From the NCBI GenBank assembly GCA_023419315.1, contig JAEZYE010000050.1, forward strand, positions 6,380 to 70,379: 64,000 nucleotides of DNA. The letters run 5' to 3'. The translations under genes were made by a program, and so were the position numbers. The notes beneath the pieces were generated by a model. The model was not told the DNA's origin. It searched no databases and saw only the letters and a program-made list of their open reading frames with translations. The first letter of the stretch is position 1. Every line of letters begins with the position of its first letter. Shown in pieces: positions 1-11,300 of this stretch. Source of the stretch: Pseudomonadota bacterium. GTDB lineage: Bacteria > Pseudomonadota > Gammaproteobacteria > Xanthomonadales > Xanthomonadaceae.

Positions 1-1465
<1,465 letters not shown>

Positions 1466-1800
1466 TCGGTGTCCGTATTCTCAGAAATTTTTAGCCGAAA
1501 CCGGCTTGCCGCGGCAGGCGCGGCCGAGCGTTGTCAGGCGGGGTTTCGGGCAGGGTTTCGCAACCCGCGGATTGTATCAGAATCCGTGAGTCCTGGCCCG
1601 CTTTTTGGGCGACGAAACAAGCAGTTAAGGGCCGAGAATCCAGACGGAGGAGTCAGGAACCGAGGGAAACGGAACGCGGAAACAGAGGAGGACGCCGGGA
1701 GGTCCGAGCGCCCACGCGCGATGCGGAAACCGGATGGGGCAAATCGCTGCAAACAGCAGTCGGCCTTCTTCCCCTGAGTGCCGTTTCGAGCCCTCGTTCC
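1466..1800. other. Intergenic region between mtnA and gyrA
   Basis: No credible gene is present. On the minus strand a TACAAT hexamer (1571-1576) could be the -10 box of a gyrA promoter, giving a leader of about 100 bases, but no good -35 box stands at the right distance. I see no strong terminator for mtnA. Confidence 0.4.
1571..1576 (-). promoter_or_regulatory. Possible -10 box for gyrA
   Basis: TACAAT on the minus strand, one mismatch from TATAAT, about 105 bases upstream of the gyrA start. The expected -35 region has no clear TTGACA match, so this is only a suggestion. Confidence 0.25.
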
Positions 1801-2865
1801 TCAGTTCCAGCTTCCGAACGCGGCGCGCATCTTCTCGACCGTCGGCTGTTCCACCACACCCCGCTCGGTGACGATGGCATCGATGAGATCCGCCGGCGTG
1901 ACGTCGAAGACCGGATTCCATGCGGTGATGCCTTCGGCCACGGTGCGCACGCCGGCAACGCCGAGCAGTTCGCCCGGATCGCGTTCTTCGATTTCGATGG
2001 CGTCACCGTCGGGCGTGGCCATGTCCACTGTCGAGGACGGCGCCACCACCATGAACTTCGCGCCGTGATGGCGGGCCGCAATCGCCAGCTGGTACGTGCC
2101 GATCTTGTTCGCGGTATCGCCGTTGGCGCAGATGCGGTCGGCGCCGACGATCACCCACTGCACGGCGCCGGTCTTCATCAGGTGCGACGCCGCCGAATCG
2201 GCGATGAGCGTGGCTTCGATGCCATCCTGCTGGAGTTCCCACGCGGTCAGGCGCGCGCCCTGCTGCCAGGGGCGCGTCTCGCCGGCGAACACCTGGCCGA
2301 TGCGCCCTTGCGCCACGCCCGCGCGGATGACGCCCAGCGCGGTGCCGAAGCCCGCCGTCGCCAGCGATCCGGTGTTGCAGTGGGTCAGCACGCCGCTGCC
2401 CCCCGGAATGAGCCCGGCGCCGAGTGCGCCCATGTGGCGATTCGCCGCCAGATCTTCATCGGAAATGGCCTGGGCCTCGTTTTCGAGCAACGTGCGCCAG
2501 TCCGCGCCAGCCACCCGCAATGCGGCGCGCATGCGCGCCAGCGCCCAGGCCAGGTTGACTGCGGTCGGGCGCGCGGCGTTGAGCCGTTGCAAGGCGGGTT
2601 CCAGTTGCGTCGCGGCGTCGGTGCCGTCGGCGGCTTCGATGTCACGCGCCGCCAGCACCACACCCCACGCAGCGGAAATTCCGATGGCCGGCGCGCCACG
2701 CACCGCCAATGCATGGATCGCGGCGGCGACTTCGTCGCTGGTCGTGCAACGCAGATACTCGACCACGAACGGCAGTTTGCGCTGGTCCAGCAGTTCGAGG
2801 GCATCGCCCGTCCAGCGGATGGGACGGATACGGTCGTAGCGCGCGTAATCGAAGGTGTCGTTCAT
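1801..2865 (-). CDS. mtnA: Methylthioribose-1-phosphate isomerase
   Basis: Converts 5-methylthioribose-1-phosphate to 5-methylthioribulose-1-phosphate in the methionine salvage pathway, in the cytoplasm. The 354 residues match the family length. Seen in the sequence: RGAPAIG at about 56-62, the catalytic cysteine in LTHCNTG (Cys163) and the catalytic aspartate in GADRICANGD (Asp243), all family hallmarks that separate it from the related eIF2B subunits. The ATG at 2865 gives a normal N-terminus (MNDTFDYARYDRIRPIRW). It precedes gyrA on the same strand, an order familiar from xanthomonads. No other methionine-salvage gene is visible nearby. Confidence 0.96.
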   Translation of the reverse strand: MNDTFDYARYDRIRPIRWTGDALELLDQRKLPFVVEYLRCTTSDEVAAAIHALAVRGAPAIGISAAWGVVLAARDIEAADGTDAATQLEPALQRLNAARPTAVNLAWALARMRAALRVAGADWRTLLENEAQAISDEDLAANRHMGALGAGLIPGGSGVLTHCNTGSLATAGFGTALGVIRAGVAQGRIGQVFAGETRPWQQGARLTAWELQQDGIEATLIADSAASHLMKTGAVQWVIVGADRICANGDTANKIGTYQLAIAARHHGAKFMVVAPSSTVDMATPDGDAIEIEERDPGELLGVAGVRTVAEGITAWNPVFDVTPADLIDAIVTERGVVEQPTVEKMRAAFGSWN

Positions 2866-2920
2866 GGCGCCATTGTAGCGGCCGGGAAAAGCCGACCCGC
2901 GGCTTCCCCGGCCGTGGCGA

Positions 2921-3664
2921 TCACCACACGCTGAACTCGCCGCGGCAACCGCCGCTTACCCAGATGCCGCCGCGTTCCCAGCCCCACGTGCGTCCTTCCA
3001 CGCAGGCGGTGCGCGAAATCTGGCGCTCCAGGCGCGCGCCGCGCCGGACCGGCGCATTGCAACGCTGGGTGCGGCGATCATTGGAATCGCAGCGCACGTA
3101 GCGCCCGTCGTAGCCACCCGGTCCGTTGCCCCAGTTGCCGCCCCAGCCGTGGCGCACTTCGAACTCGGCGCGGCACCCGCGCGATACCCAGACGTGATCG
3201 CGTTCGCGACCCCAGTTGTAGCCCTCGGAACAACGCGTCTTCGAAACCTGGCGATGGAAGCGGACGGAACTGCCCGGCGGGATCGCGCAGTTCCGATGGC
3301 GCCCGTCATTGGAATCGCAGCGGATGAACTCGCTGGACCCTTGGCCCCAGCCGCCGCCATGGCCCGGTCCGTTGCCGCGTCCACGCACGGCGAACTCGGC
3401 GCGACAGCCATCCTTCACCCAGATGCCATTGCGATCCCAGCCCCAGTTGCGTCCTTCGGTGCACCACGTCTTGGACAGGCCACGCACGAGCCGGACGCCG
3501 CCGCGCGTGTCGACCGGACAATGGCGGTAGCGGTTACTGGTGGATTCGCAGCGGACGATCTGGTCGCCCGCCCCACCGTAGTAACGATCCTGCGGCGCTG
3601 CGGCCGCCTTTCCGGCGAAGCCGGCCAACAGCGACAACACACCCAGCAAGAGGATTCGATGCAT
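2921..3664 (-). CDS. Secreted protein with three DUF3011 repeats
   Basis: Function unknown. The 247-residue product has an N-terminal signal peptide (hydrophobic stretch about 4-22, likely cut after AAA) followed by three homologous repeats of about 56 residues (roughly 36-93, 113-171 and 188-247), separated by Gly-rich linkers. Each repeat holds four cysteines and the pattern Arg-Cys-(E/D)-Ser, a Leu/Val-Ser-(K/R)-Thr stretch, Cys-x-Glu-Gly-x-x-Trp-Gly, and Trp-Val-x-x-Gly-Cys-Arg-x-(E)-Phe, which I recognise as DUF3011. The cysteines suggest disulfide-stabilised small domains in the periplasm or outside the cell. It lies alone between mtnA and epmA. No enzymatic motif is visible. Confidence 0.85.
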   Translation of the reverse strand: MHRILLLGVLSLLAGFAGKAAAAPQDRYYGGAGDQIVRCESTSNRYRHCPVDTRGGVRLVRGLSKTWCTEGRNWGWDRNGIWVKDGCRAEFAVRGRGNGPGHGGGWGQGSSEFIRCDSNDGRHRNCAIPPGSSVRFHRQVSKTRCSEGYNWGRERDHVWVSRGCRAEFEVRHGWGGNWGNGPGGYDGRYVRCDSNDRRTQRCNAPVRRGARLERQISRTACVEGRTWGWERGGIWVSGGCRGEFSVW

Positions 3665-3772
3665 GTCCGGCGCTCGTGTTTGGAATGCGATCGAATCTAC
3701 GCGGGAATCATGAATGTGAATTCAAGGAAATCGTTTCCGGCGAATGGGCCGCGCAATCGGTTGTGGAAGTTT

Positions 3773-4753
3773 TCAGGCTCGCGCGAAATCGAAGCACAGC
3801 ACATCGGCGATGCGCGGCGTGCTGAGCATCGCCATCAACAGGCGATCCATCCCCAGCGCCACGCCCGCGCAATCCGGGAAACCGGCATCGAGTGCGGCAA
3901 TCAACCGGCGATCCACCGCCGGTGAAGCCTGCCCGCGCGTTTGGCGAACGTGCACGTCGCGCTGGAAGCGCTTGGCCTGTTCGCGGCCATCGGCCAGTTC
4001 GTGGTAGCCGTTCGCCAGTTCCAGCGGGCCGAGATACAGCTCGAATCGTTCGGCCACCGGCGGTTCGTCCCGGCGCACCCGGGCGAGCGCGCATTGCGAA
4101 GCCGGATAGTCATGCACGGCAAGCAGTTCGTCGTGGGCGAACGCCGGTTGCAGCCGATGCGTCATCAGCAGATCCAGCCAGTCATCGCGCAGCAGTCCTT
4201 CCGGATCGATGCGGACCTCGCCCAGCGCATGCTGCAGGCTCTCGATGCTTGCGTCGAACGGATCAAGCCCGAGCCGCTCCCGATACAGCGTGCGATAGGT
4301 CACCTCGCGCAACGTCGCCTGCCGTCCCACCAGCGCCAGCAGGCCCGCCAGCAGATCCGCGCACTCCCCGATCAAGCGCCGATGATCCCAGCCGACGCGA
4401 TACCACTCCAGCATCGTGAACTCGGGGTTGTGCCGGCCACCGGCTTCGCCATCGCGGAACACCCGGCCCAACTCGTAGCAATCGCCCAGACCCGCGGCGA
4501 GCAGGCGCTTGAGCGGAAATTCCGGCGAGGTCCGCAACCAGCGCTGGCGCGGACCGGCATCGACGTGACCGCCGAACTCGAGCGAGAACGATGCGATGTT
4601 CGGGTCGGTGTTGCCGGCCTGCGACAGGATCGGCGTTTCGACTTCCAGCACGTCGCGCGCCGCGAAGAACGCACGCACGGTCGCGTTCACGTGCGCGCGC
4701 AGGCGGATGGCTTCGACGTTCGCGCTTGGCCGCCAGTCGTCCGGTGTTTCCAT
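3773..4753 (-). CDS. epmA: Elongation factor P--(R)-beta-lysine ligase
   Basis: Lysyl-tRNA-synthetase-like enzyme (EpmA, also PoxA/GenX) that attaches (R)-beta-lysine to a conserved lysine of elongation factor P. It keeps only the class II synthetase catalytic core and lacks a tRNA anticodon domain. Seen: VLEVETPILSQ near the N-terminus, the motif 2 region CYELGRVFRDGEAGGRHNPEF, of which the last part HNPEFTMLEWYR is typical, and the motif 3 sequence GVALGMDRLLMAML at the C-terminus. I chose the ATG at 4753 (METPDDWRPSA), which aligns with the E. coli start and stands four bases after the ligA stop. An in-frame ATG at 4771 would instead overlap ligA by 14 bases. It is probably cotranscribed with ligA. 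Confidence 0.93.
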   Translation of the reverse strand: METPDDWRPSANVEAIRLRAHVNATVRAFFAARDVLEVETPILSQAGNTDPNIASFSLEFGGHVDAGPRQRWLRTSPEFPLKRLLAAGLGDCYELGRVFRDGEAGGRHNPEFTMLEWYRVGWDHRRLIGECADLLAGLLALVGRQATLREVTYRTLYRERLGLDPFDASIESLQHALGEVRIDPEGLLRDDWLDLLMTHRLQPAFAHDELLAVHDYPASQCALARVRRDEPPVAERFELYLGPLELANGYHELADGREQAKRFQRDVHVRQTRGQASPAVDRRLIAALDAGFPDCAGVALGMDRLLMAMLSTPRIADVLCFDFARA

Positions 4754-4757
4754 CGCC

Positions 4758-7256
4758 TCAGCCGTGCGCATGCTGGGAGAGGAATTCGAGCAGCCGCGCT
4801 TCGTCCCAGATCTCGATCCCGAGCTCCTGCGCTTTTGCCAGCTTGGACCCCGCTGCCTCGCCCGCGACCACGATGTGGGTCTTCTTCGAAACGCTGCCGG
4901 CGACCTTCGCGCCCAGCGCTTCGAGTTTCGCGCCGGCGTCGTCGCGACTCATCGACGCCAGGCCGCCGGTCAGCACGACGGTCTTGCCTTCCAGCGGTCC
5001 GGCCGGGGCCGCGTCGCCTTCCGGAATCACCTTAAGCAACTCGATGAGACGGGCTTCGGCCTTGCGCAGGCATTCGGCGTGCTGCGGCGGCTGGCGCCAT
5101 GCATCGAACGCGTTGGCTGCTTCGCCGGGCAGGCCGGCAGTAACGAACGCATGCACGGGCGCCTCCAGCAAGGCGGCGGCGGTGGGGAATGCGGTGGCGA
5201 GTTGTTCGGCGCGCACGCGGGTGATGCGCGGAATTTCCAGATCCACCAGCAACGACGCCATGTCCAGGCCGTCACGCAATTTCGGATGCGGCGGATGCGT
5301 GTCGTTGATGCTCACGCCACGATCGATCAAATCGTCGATGACCTTCTGGTTGCCGTCCTGATCGAAAAAATGACCGAGCGAACGCGCCACTTCGCCGCCG
5401 ATGTCCGGCACGCGCTTGAACAACGGCCACGGCAGATCGCGGATGCGATCAAGATCGCCGAACCACGCCGCCAGCGCCTTGGCCGTGCTTTCGCCGACAT
5501 GCTGGATGCCGAGTGCGTACAGGAAGCGTTCCAGCGTGGTCGCGCGACTGCGGTCGATGGCTTCAATCAGGTTGTCCGCCCATTTCGTCGCGATCTTGGC
5601 GCGCGTCCAGTCGAAACGCACCGAGTGGCCGCGCAACAGCGACAGCACATGCTGACGCCAATCCTCGCGCTGCAACTGCTCAGCGGCGAATGCCGAAGGT
5701 GCGCGCAGGATTTTCGCGGCTTCGGTGGGTTGTTCCAGCGCCAGGAACGGCCGGATGGCTGCGTCGAGCGTTTCCGGCGTTGCGTCGAGCACCAGCTTCA
5801 CCAGCAGCAGATCATCCCGCGTCAGCGCGTAAAGGTCGGCGGGCGTGCGCACGACATCGGCATCCGCGAGCACTTCGACAAAGCGTTCGCCGAGACCTTC
5901 GATGTCCATCGCACGGCGCGAAGCAAAGTGGCCGATGGCTTCCTTGCGCTGCGCCGGACAGGTCAGTTCGCCGGAGCATCGCCATACGGCTTCGCCTTCT
6001 TCACGCACCAGCTCCGATCCGCAGACCGGACAACTCGCGGGCATCGTCCAGGGCTGCGTGTCGGCAGGCCGGCGCTCCAGCACCACGCTGACGACTTCCG
6101 GAATCACGTCGCCCGCGCGCCGCACGATGACGGTATCGCCATTGCGCACGTCGAGGCGGCCGACATGATCCGCGTTGTGCAGCGTCGCGCGCGTGACGGT
6201 CACCCCGCCGACCTGCACCGGCTGCATCAGCGCCCAGGGTGTCACCGCGCCGGTGCGGCCGACGTTGACCTCGATCGATTCGACCGTGGTCATCTGTTCC
6301 TGCGCCGGGAACTTGTGCGCGATGGCCCAGCGCGGCGCACGCGAAACGAAGCCCATTTCACGCTGGCCTTCGTAGTCGTCGAGCTTGTAGACCACGCCAT
6401 CGATGTCGAACGGCAGCTGGTTGCGGCGCCGGCCGATCGATTCGTAGTACGCCAGCAGGCCGTCGGTGTCGGCCACGACCTGATTGAGGGAACTCACCGG
6501 GAAGCCCCATTCGCGCAGGCGCGCCAGTGTCTGCGAATGCGTCGGCGGCAGTTCGCCGCCTTCGACCCGTCCCACTGCGTACGCGTAGAACGCCAGCGGA
6601 CGCTGGGCCGTCAGTCGCGGATCAAGCTGGCGCAACGAGCCGGCCGCGCCGTTGCGCGGATTCGCCAGCACTTTGCCGCCGCTTTCCAGCGCGCGCGCGT
6701 TGTAGGCGCGGAAGGCTTCCAGTGGCATGTAGACCTCGCCGCGCACTTCCAGCACGTCCGGCCAGCCGTCGCCACGCAGGCGCATCGGGATCGCCTTGAT
6801 CGTGCGCAGGTTGGGCGTGACGTCCTCGCCGGCCGCGCCGTCGCCGCGCGTGGCGCCCTGCACGAAACGGCCCTGTTCATAACGCAGGCTGATGGCCAGT
6901 CCATCGAGCTTCGGTTCGACCGAGAACATCAGCTGCGGTCGCTTGAGCCGGTCCGCGATGCGGCGCACGAAATCCGCGACCTCCTCATCGGCGAAGGCGT
7001 TTCCAAGCGAGAGCATCGGGATCGAATGCCGCACCTCGGCGAACTTGCCTGACGGTGCATTGCCGACACGTTGCGTCGGGGAATCGGCGGTGATCAGATC
7101 CGGGTTGGCCGTTTCCAGTTCGTCCAGTTCCCGCAGCAGCCGGTCGTATTCGGCATCCGGAATGCTCGGCTCGTCCAGCACGTGGTAGCGATAGTTGGCG
7201 TCGTCGAGCAGACGGCGGAGTTCGATGGCGCGATCGGCGGGGGTCGGAGCGGTCAT
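4758..7256 (-). CDS. ligA: NAD-dependent DNA ligase LigA, long form
   Basis: Seals nicks during replication and repair, using NAD to adenylate the active-site lysine. Order of parts: N-terminal Ia domain, adenylation domain with KLDG (Lys116), OB fold, four-cysteine zinc finger (about 409-433), helix-hairpin-helix region, and a C-terminal BRCT domain starting near 755 (GKTVVLTGGL). At 832 residues it is about 160 longer than E. coli LigA. The extra length sits mainly in two blocks, about 482-552 inside the HhH region and about 655-735 between HhH and BRCT. The second contains another HhH-like stretch. No catalytic motif is lost. It follows zipA on the same strand and is followed immediately by epmA. 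Confidence 0.97.
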   Translation of the reverse strand: MTAPTPADRAIELRRLLDDANYRYHVLDEPSIPDAEYDRLLRELDELETANPDLITADSPTQRVGNAPSGKFAEVRHSIPMLSLGNAFADEEVADFVRRIADRLKRPQLMFSVEPKLDGLAISLRYEQGRFVQGATRGDGAAGEDVTPNLRTIKAIPMRLRGDGWPDVLEVRGEVYMPLEAFRAYNARALESGGKVLANPRNGAAGSLRQLDPRLTAQRPLAFYAYAVGRVEGGELPPTHSQTLARLREWGFPVSSLNQVVADTDGLLAYYESIGRRRNQLPFDIDGVVYKLDDYEGQREMGFVSRAPRWAIAHKFPAQEQMTTVESIEVNVGRTGAVTPWALMQPVQVGGVTVTRATLHNADHVGRLDVRNGDTVIVRRAGDVIPEVVSVVLERRPADTQPWTMPASCPVCGSELVREEGEAVWRCSGELTCPAQRKEAIGHFASRRAMDIEGLGERFVEVLADADVVRTPADLYALTRDDLLLVKLVLDATPETLDAAIRPFLALEQPTEAAKILRAPSAFAAEQLQREDWRQHVLSLLRGHSVRFDWTRAKIATKWADNLIEAIDRSRATTLERFLYALGIQHVGESTAKALAAWFGDLDRIRDLPWPLFKRVPDIGGEVARSLGHFFDQDGNQKVIDDLIDRGVSINDTHPPHPKLRDGLDMASLLVDLEIPRITRVRAEQLATAFPTAAALLEAPVHAFVTAGLPGEAANAFDAWRQPPQHAECLRKAEARLIELLKVIPEGDAAPAGPLEGKTVVLTGGLASMSRDDAGAKLEALGAKVAGSVSKKTHIVVAGEAAGSKLAKAQELGIEIWDEARLLEFLSQHAHG

Positions 7257-7558
7257 CGGGGAATTCTAAGCTGGCGAGGCGCTAACACGACGTCAGCGCA
7301 TCGCGTGGAAACAGTTGCCGGCTCGCCGCTTGCCGTCGCGCCAGGGAACGCAGCGGCAGCGATCGGCAACGCGGCCCGCGGAAGCGACAATCCATCGAGG
7401 TGGAGGAGCAGGCTGGCTTGCGGAAATCGACGAGTGCAGCGGGGAGATCAGCCCGGACCCGCACACGAACGGATTGGACGCAACAGGCGAAACACGCACT
7501 CGCTGCTGCGGGGGTGCTGTCGCCAACGGCCGCGCCGGAAGAAGCGCGGCCGGCCCTC
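7257..7558. other. Intergenic region between zipA and ligA
   Basis: About 300 bases without a credible gene. Next to the zipA stop is an 8-bp GC-rich stem (7528-7535 with 7544-7551). I see no convincing promoter, although ligA probably needs one here. Confidence 0.4.
7528..7551 (-). terminator. GC-rich hairpin after zipA
   Basis: Perfect inverted repeat GGCCGCGC/GCGCGGCC with an 8-base loop, just downstream of the zipA stop on the minus strand. There is no U tract, so it may be only a weak terminator or an mRNA-end stabiliser. Confidence 0.35.
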
Positions 7559-8290
7559 TTACCAGCGCGGACTCTTCGTCAGCGGCGGCGCTTCATGCTG
7601 CCGGTCATACCCGCGCAGTTCTTCGCGGATGTGCTGGACGCGCTGGCGGCCCAGCGTGTTGCGGCTGTCGTCGAGCACGACGCCGTTGAGCAGTTCGGCC
7701 ATGCGTTCGACGTTAGGCAACAGTTTTTCCCAGGCTTCCAGCGCGCTGATCGGTGCCGGCAGGGTCAGGAAGAACGCGATGGCCGGCGTCTGCATTTCGC
7801 GGATGTTGGCCATGTCGAAACTGCCCGGCTGCATGATGTTGGCCATGCTGAAGATCGGGCCGCGTTCCGGATGGCCTTCGATCAGGCGGTGGAACACGTT
7901 CATGTGGCCGAAGGTCAGGCCGGTCTTCTCCGCAGCGACCACGATGTCTTCGCCGCGCAGGACCTGTCCGGCCTTGGCCGCGACATACAGCGAGACAATC
8001 TTGTCGAAGTCCTGGCTGACGCGCTTGCCCAGGTGGCTGTCGCCCGCCGGGCTGGCGCCGCCCAGGCCCAGTTCGGGCTGGCTGACGGAATCGCCGGAAT
8101 AGTCGCGCGCGGTCTCGTCGGCGATGTCGTCACTGGCGATGCTCGGCTCCATCCGCGCGGTGTCGCGCTCGCTCGGCTCAAGCCGGCGGCCTTGGCTGGG
8201 CTTCTTGGGACGACCGAAAAAGATGATGGCCGCAATCAGGATGATGCCGGCGATGAGGATGCCGATTCGCAGCATTGCCATGTCGGACAC
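7559..8290 (-). CDS. zipA: Cell division protein ZipA
   Basis: Inner-membrane division protein that tethers FtsZ to the membrane at the septum. The 243-residue product has an N-terminal membrane segment (about residues 6-25, LRIGILIAGIILIAAIIFF), a basic, Pro/Ser/Glu-rich linker to about 100, and a C-terminal ZipA domain (about 105-240) with the family pattern, including DFDKIVSLYVAAKAG and an FHRLIEGH-like strand. N-out/C-in topology is typical. It lies between smc and ligA on the same strand, a common gammaproteobacterial order. The N-terminal MSDMAMLRIG leaves ATG at 8290 or the internal one at residue 4 or 6 possible. Confidence 0.93.
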   Translation of the reverse strand: MSDMAMLRIGILIAGIILIAAIIFFGRPKKPSQGRRLEPSERDTARMEPSIASDDIADETARDYSGDSVSQPELGLGGASPAGDSHLGKRVSQDFDKIVSLYVAAKAGQVLRGEDIVVAAEKTGLTFGHMNVFHRLIEGHPERGPIFSMANIMQPGSFDMANIREMQTPAIAFFLTLPAPISALEAWEKLLPNVERMAELLNGVVLDDSRNTLGRQRVQHIREELRGYDRQHEAPPLTKSPRW

Positions 8291-8332
8291 GTTGGTTTCT
8301 CCGCCAGGTTTCGTTCAAAAGATGGGCCGGAA

Positions 8333-11300
8333 TCAGGCCGCTCCCGCCAGACGCGCGGCTTCCTCCAGGTCCACCGACACCAACCGGCTCACGCCGGGCT
8401 CGCGCATGGTAACGCCACTGAGCTGGTGCGCGGCTTCCATGGTGGCCTTGTTGTGGCTGACGAACAGGAACTGCACCTTCTCGCTCATCTCCTTCACCAT
8501 GTTGGCCAGGCGGCCGACGTTGGCTTCGTCCAGCGGCGCATCGACTTCGTCGAGCAGGCAGAACGGCGCGGGATTGAGCTGGAAAATCGCGAACACCAGC
8601 GCGACCGCGGTCATCGCCTTTTCGCCACCGGACAGCAGCGAGATGTTCGAAACGCGCTTGCCCGGCGGGCGCGCCATGATCGAGACGCCGGTGTCGAGCA
8701 GGTCTTCGCCGGTGAGTTCCAGGTACGCATGTCCGCCACCGAATAGGCGCGGATACAGCGCCTGCACGCCGGCATTGACGCGATCGAAGGTGTCCTTGAA
8801 GCGGCCGCGGGTTTCGCGATCGATCTTGCGGATCGCTTCCTCCAGCGTTTCCAGCGCGGTGTTGAGGTCGACGTGTTGCGCTTCCAGGTATTCGGAACGT
8901 TGCGCGGCTTCGCCGTATTCGCTGATGGCCGCCAGGTTGACCGGCTCCAGCCGGCGCATGCGGCCATCGATCTGGTTGACGGTCTGTTCCCACTCGCGCA
9001 CGTCGGCGACTTCCGGCAGCGTGTTGATGACGTCTTCCATGACGAAGCCGGCCGCCACCACGCCTTCCTGCAGCTGTTCCGATTTGAGCGCCAGTGCCTG
9101 CTGATCCAGCTTGCGCTGGGAGATGCGCTCACGCTGTGCCAGCGCCTGTTCGTCGCGCTGGTGGCGCGTCTGCTCGTACTGGCGCAGTTCGTTGTCGATG
9201 CCTTCGAGCACGGCGCGGGCTTCGGCCAGCCGGCGATCGGCGTTGACGCGCTCTTCCAGCGCGGCTTGGCGCTGCGCATCCAGATCCTGCACCGGCGTGT
9301 CGCCTTCGCTGAGCTGGACGGTCAGTTCTTCCAGTCGCGTATCGAGCTGGCCGCGCTGGCCGCTCATGCGGTCCAGTGCCTGGCTGAGCGCGACAATCTG
9401 GGTGCGCTGCGATTCCAGCGTCAGTGCCAGCGCATGCGTCGCGTCGCGCGATGTGCGCGCGGCTTCGCGGGCCTGATCGCGCGCTTCGACGAACTGGCGT
9501 CGCTCGCTCTCCAGCGCCTGCCGCGCCGATTCGAGCTCGCCCATGGAATTCACGGCTTCTTCCAGTCGCAGCCGGGCTTCGCGGGCCTGTTCGCGGCTGT
9601 TGTCCAGCGCTTCGGTCAGCTGGGCCAGTTCCAGATCGATCTTCTCGATGCGCTGGCGCGTGGAGTCGACGCGGCCCTGCTGGCTCTGCAACTGGCCGGC
9701 CAGTTCGGACACGCTGCGATGCGCCATGTAGAGCGCGCGCTGCGCGTCTTCGCGCTGCTGTTCGGCGGCCAGCAACTGGTCGCGCAATGTGGCGAGCCGA
9801 TGCTCCAGTTCGGCCTCGCGCTGCTGCAAGGTGTCGATCTCCGCGCGCAGCGACTGGATCTCGCGCTCGCGCAGCAGCGCGCCCTGCTTCGCCGCACCCG
9901 AGCGCAGCACGCGGACCCAGCCCGCGCCCAGGCGTTCGCCATTGCGCGTGATCACCGAGTCGGCGTCGCCCAGTTGTGCCTGCAGGCGACGCGCTTCGGC
10001 CAGGTCCTCGGCCACGTGCAGGCGCGCCAGCAGACGGCGCACGGCCAGCGGCCCCTGCACCTTGGCGGCCAGCGACGTGGGTGCGACCGGCAGATCGCCC
10101 GCCTCGTCGGACACCAGCGCGATGCGCCCTTCGCCGAGCTCGCCCAGGGCATCGACCAGCGTTTCCGGTGCATCCACCAGCACGCCTTCGATCAACTGGC
10201 CCAGCGCGCTTTCCACCGCGTTTTCCCAGCCCGGTTCGACACTGAGCCGTTCGCCAACGCGCGACGCCGAATCCAGGCCGCGCGTCTTCAGCCAGCTCAT
10301 CGCGGCACCCTGCTCCTGGCCCAGTGCAGCGTGCTGCAGCGTTTCCAGCGAGGACAGACGACCGCGAGCTTCCTGCGCACGCTTGCGTACTTCGGACAGC
10401 TCGCCCTGGGTGGCGCGTTGCTGCTCCTGCACGGCGGCCGCGCCCTGTTTGCGCGATTCGACCTGCTCGGTGAGCGTTTCCAGCGATTCCTTCTGCGTGT
10501 CGTGCTGGAGCTGCAACTGTTCGAACGCGCTCGCCAGCGCATCGAGGTCCAGGCCGGTGCGTTCATTCGTCAGCGTTTCGCGACGGCGATCCGCTTCCAG
10601 TGCCTGCCGATCAAGGTAATCGACACGGGTGCGCTCGACTTCACCCGCGCGGGCCGCTTCGGCGGACAGTCGCGAATGGGTTTCCCAGCGCTGCTGCCAG
10701 TCGGCCAGGCGGGCTTCCGCCTCGCGCAGGGCGTCCTGCTTGAACAGGTCATCCTCCTGCAGCTGCGCCAGTTGCGGTTCGGCGTCGGCGACGCTTTCGC
10801 GCAGCACGTTCAACTTGGTTTCGTCGCCGCTGATGTGCTGGCCGAGTTCCTGCAGGGCGTTCTGCGCTTCATCGCGTGCACGGCGCAGGCGTTCGGCGAG
10901 TTCGCGCTGGTGCTGCATCTGCTGTTCCAGCCGCGCCAGCGTGCTGCCGACCTGATAGACCTCGGCCTGCGCCTTGTTCAGGGATTCGGCAGCCTCGTCG
11001 CGGCGCACGCGATCGGTTTCCAGATTGCGTTCCGCTTCGCGCTGCTCGGCGATCAACTGCTGGAGGCGGGTTTCTTCCTGCGACAGTTTTTCGCGCAGGC
11101 CCTGCAGGCGCGAATCCAGCGCGCGGAACTCCAGCGCCTTCCATTCGGCATCCTTGATCCGGCGCTCTTCCTGCAAGGCCTGGTACTGCTCGGCCTGCTT
11201 GGCCTGGCGCTTGAGGTGTTCGAGCTGCTTGCCGATTTCCTCGCGCAGGTCGTTGAGGCGATCCAGGTTCTCGCGCGTATGGCGGATGCGTGTTTCGGTT

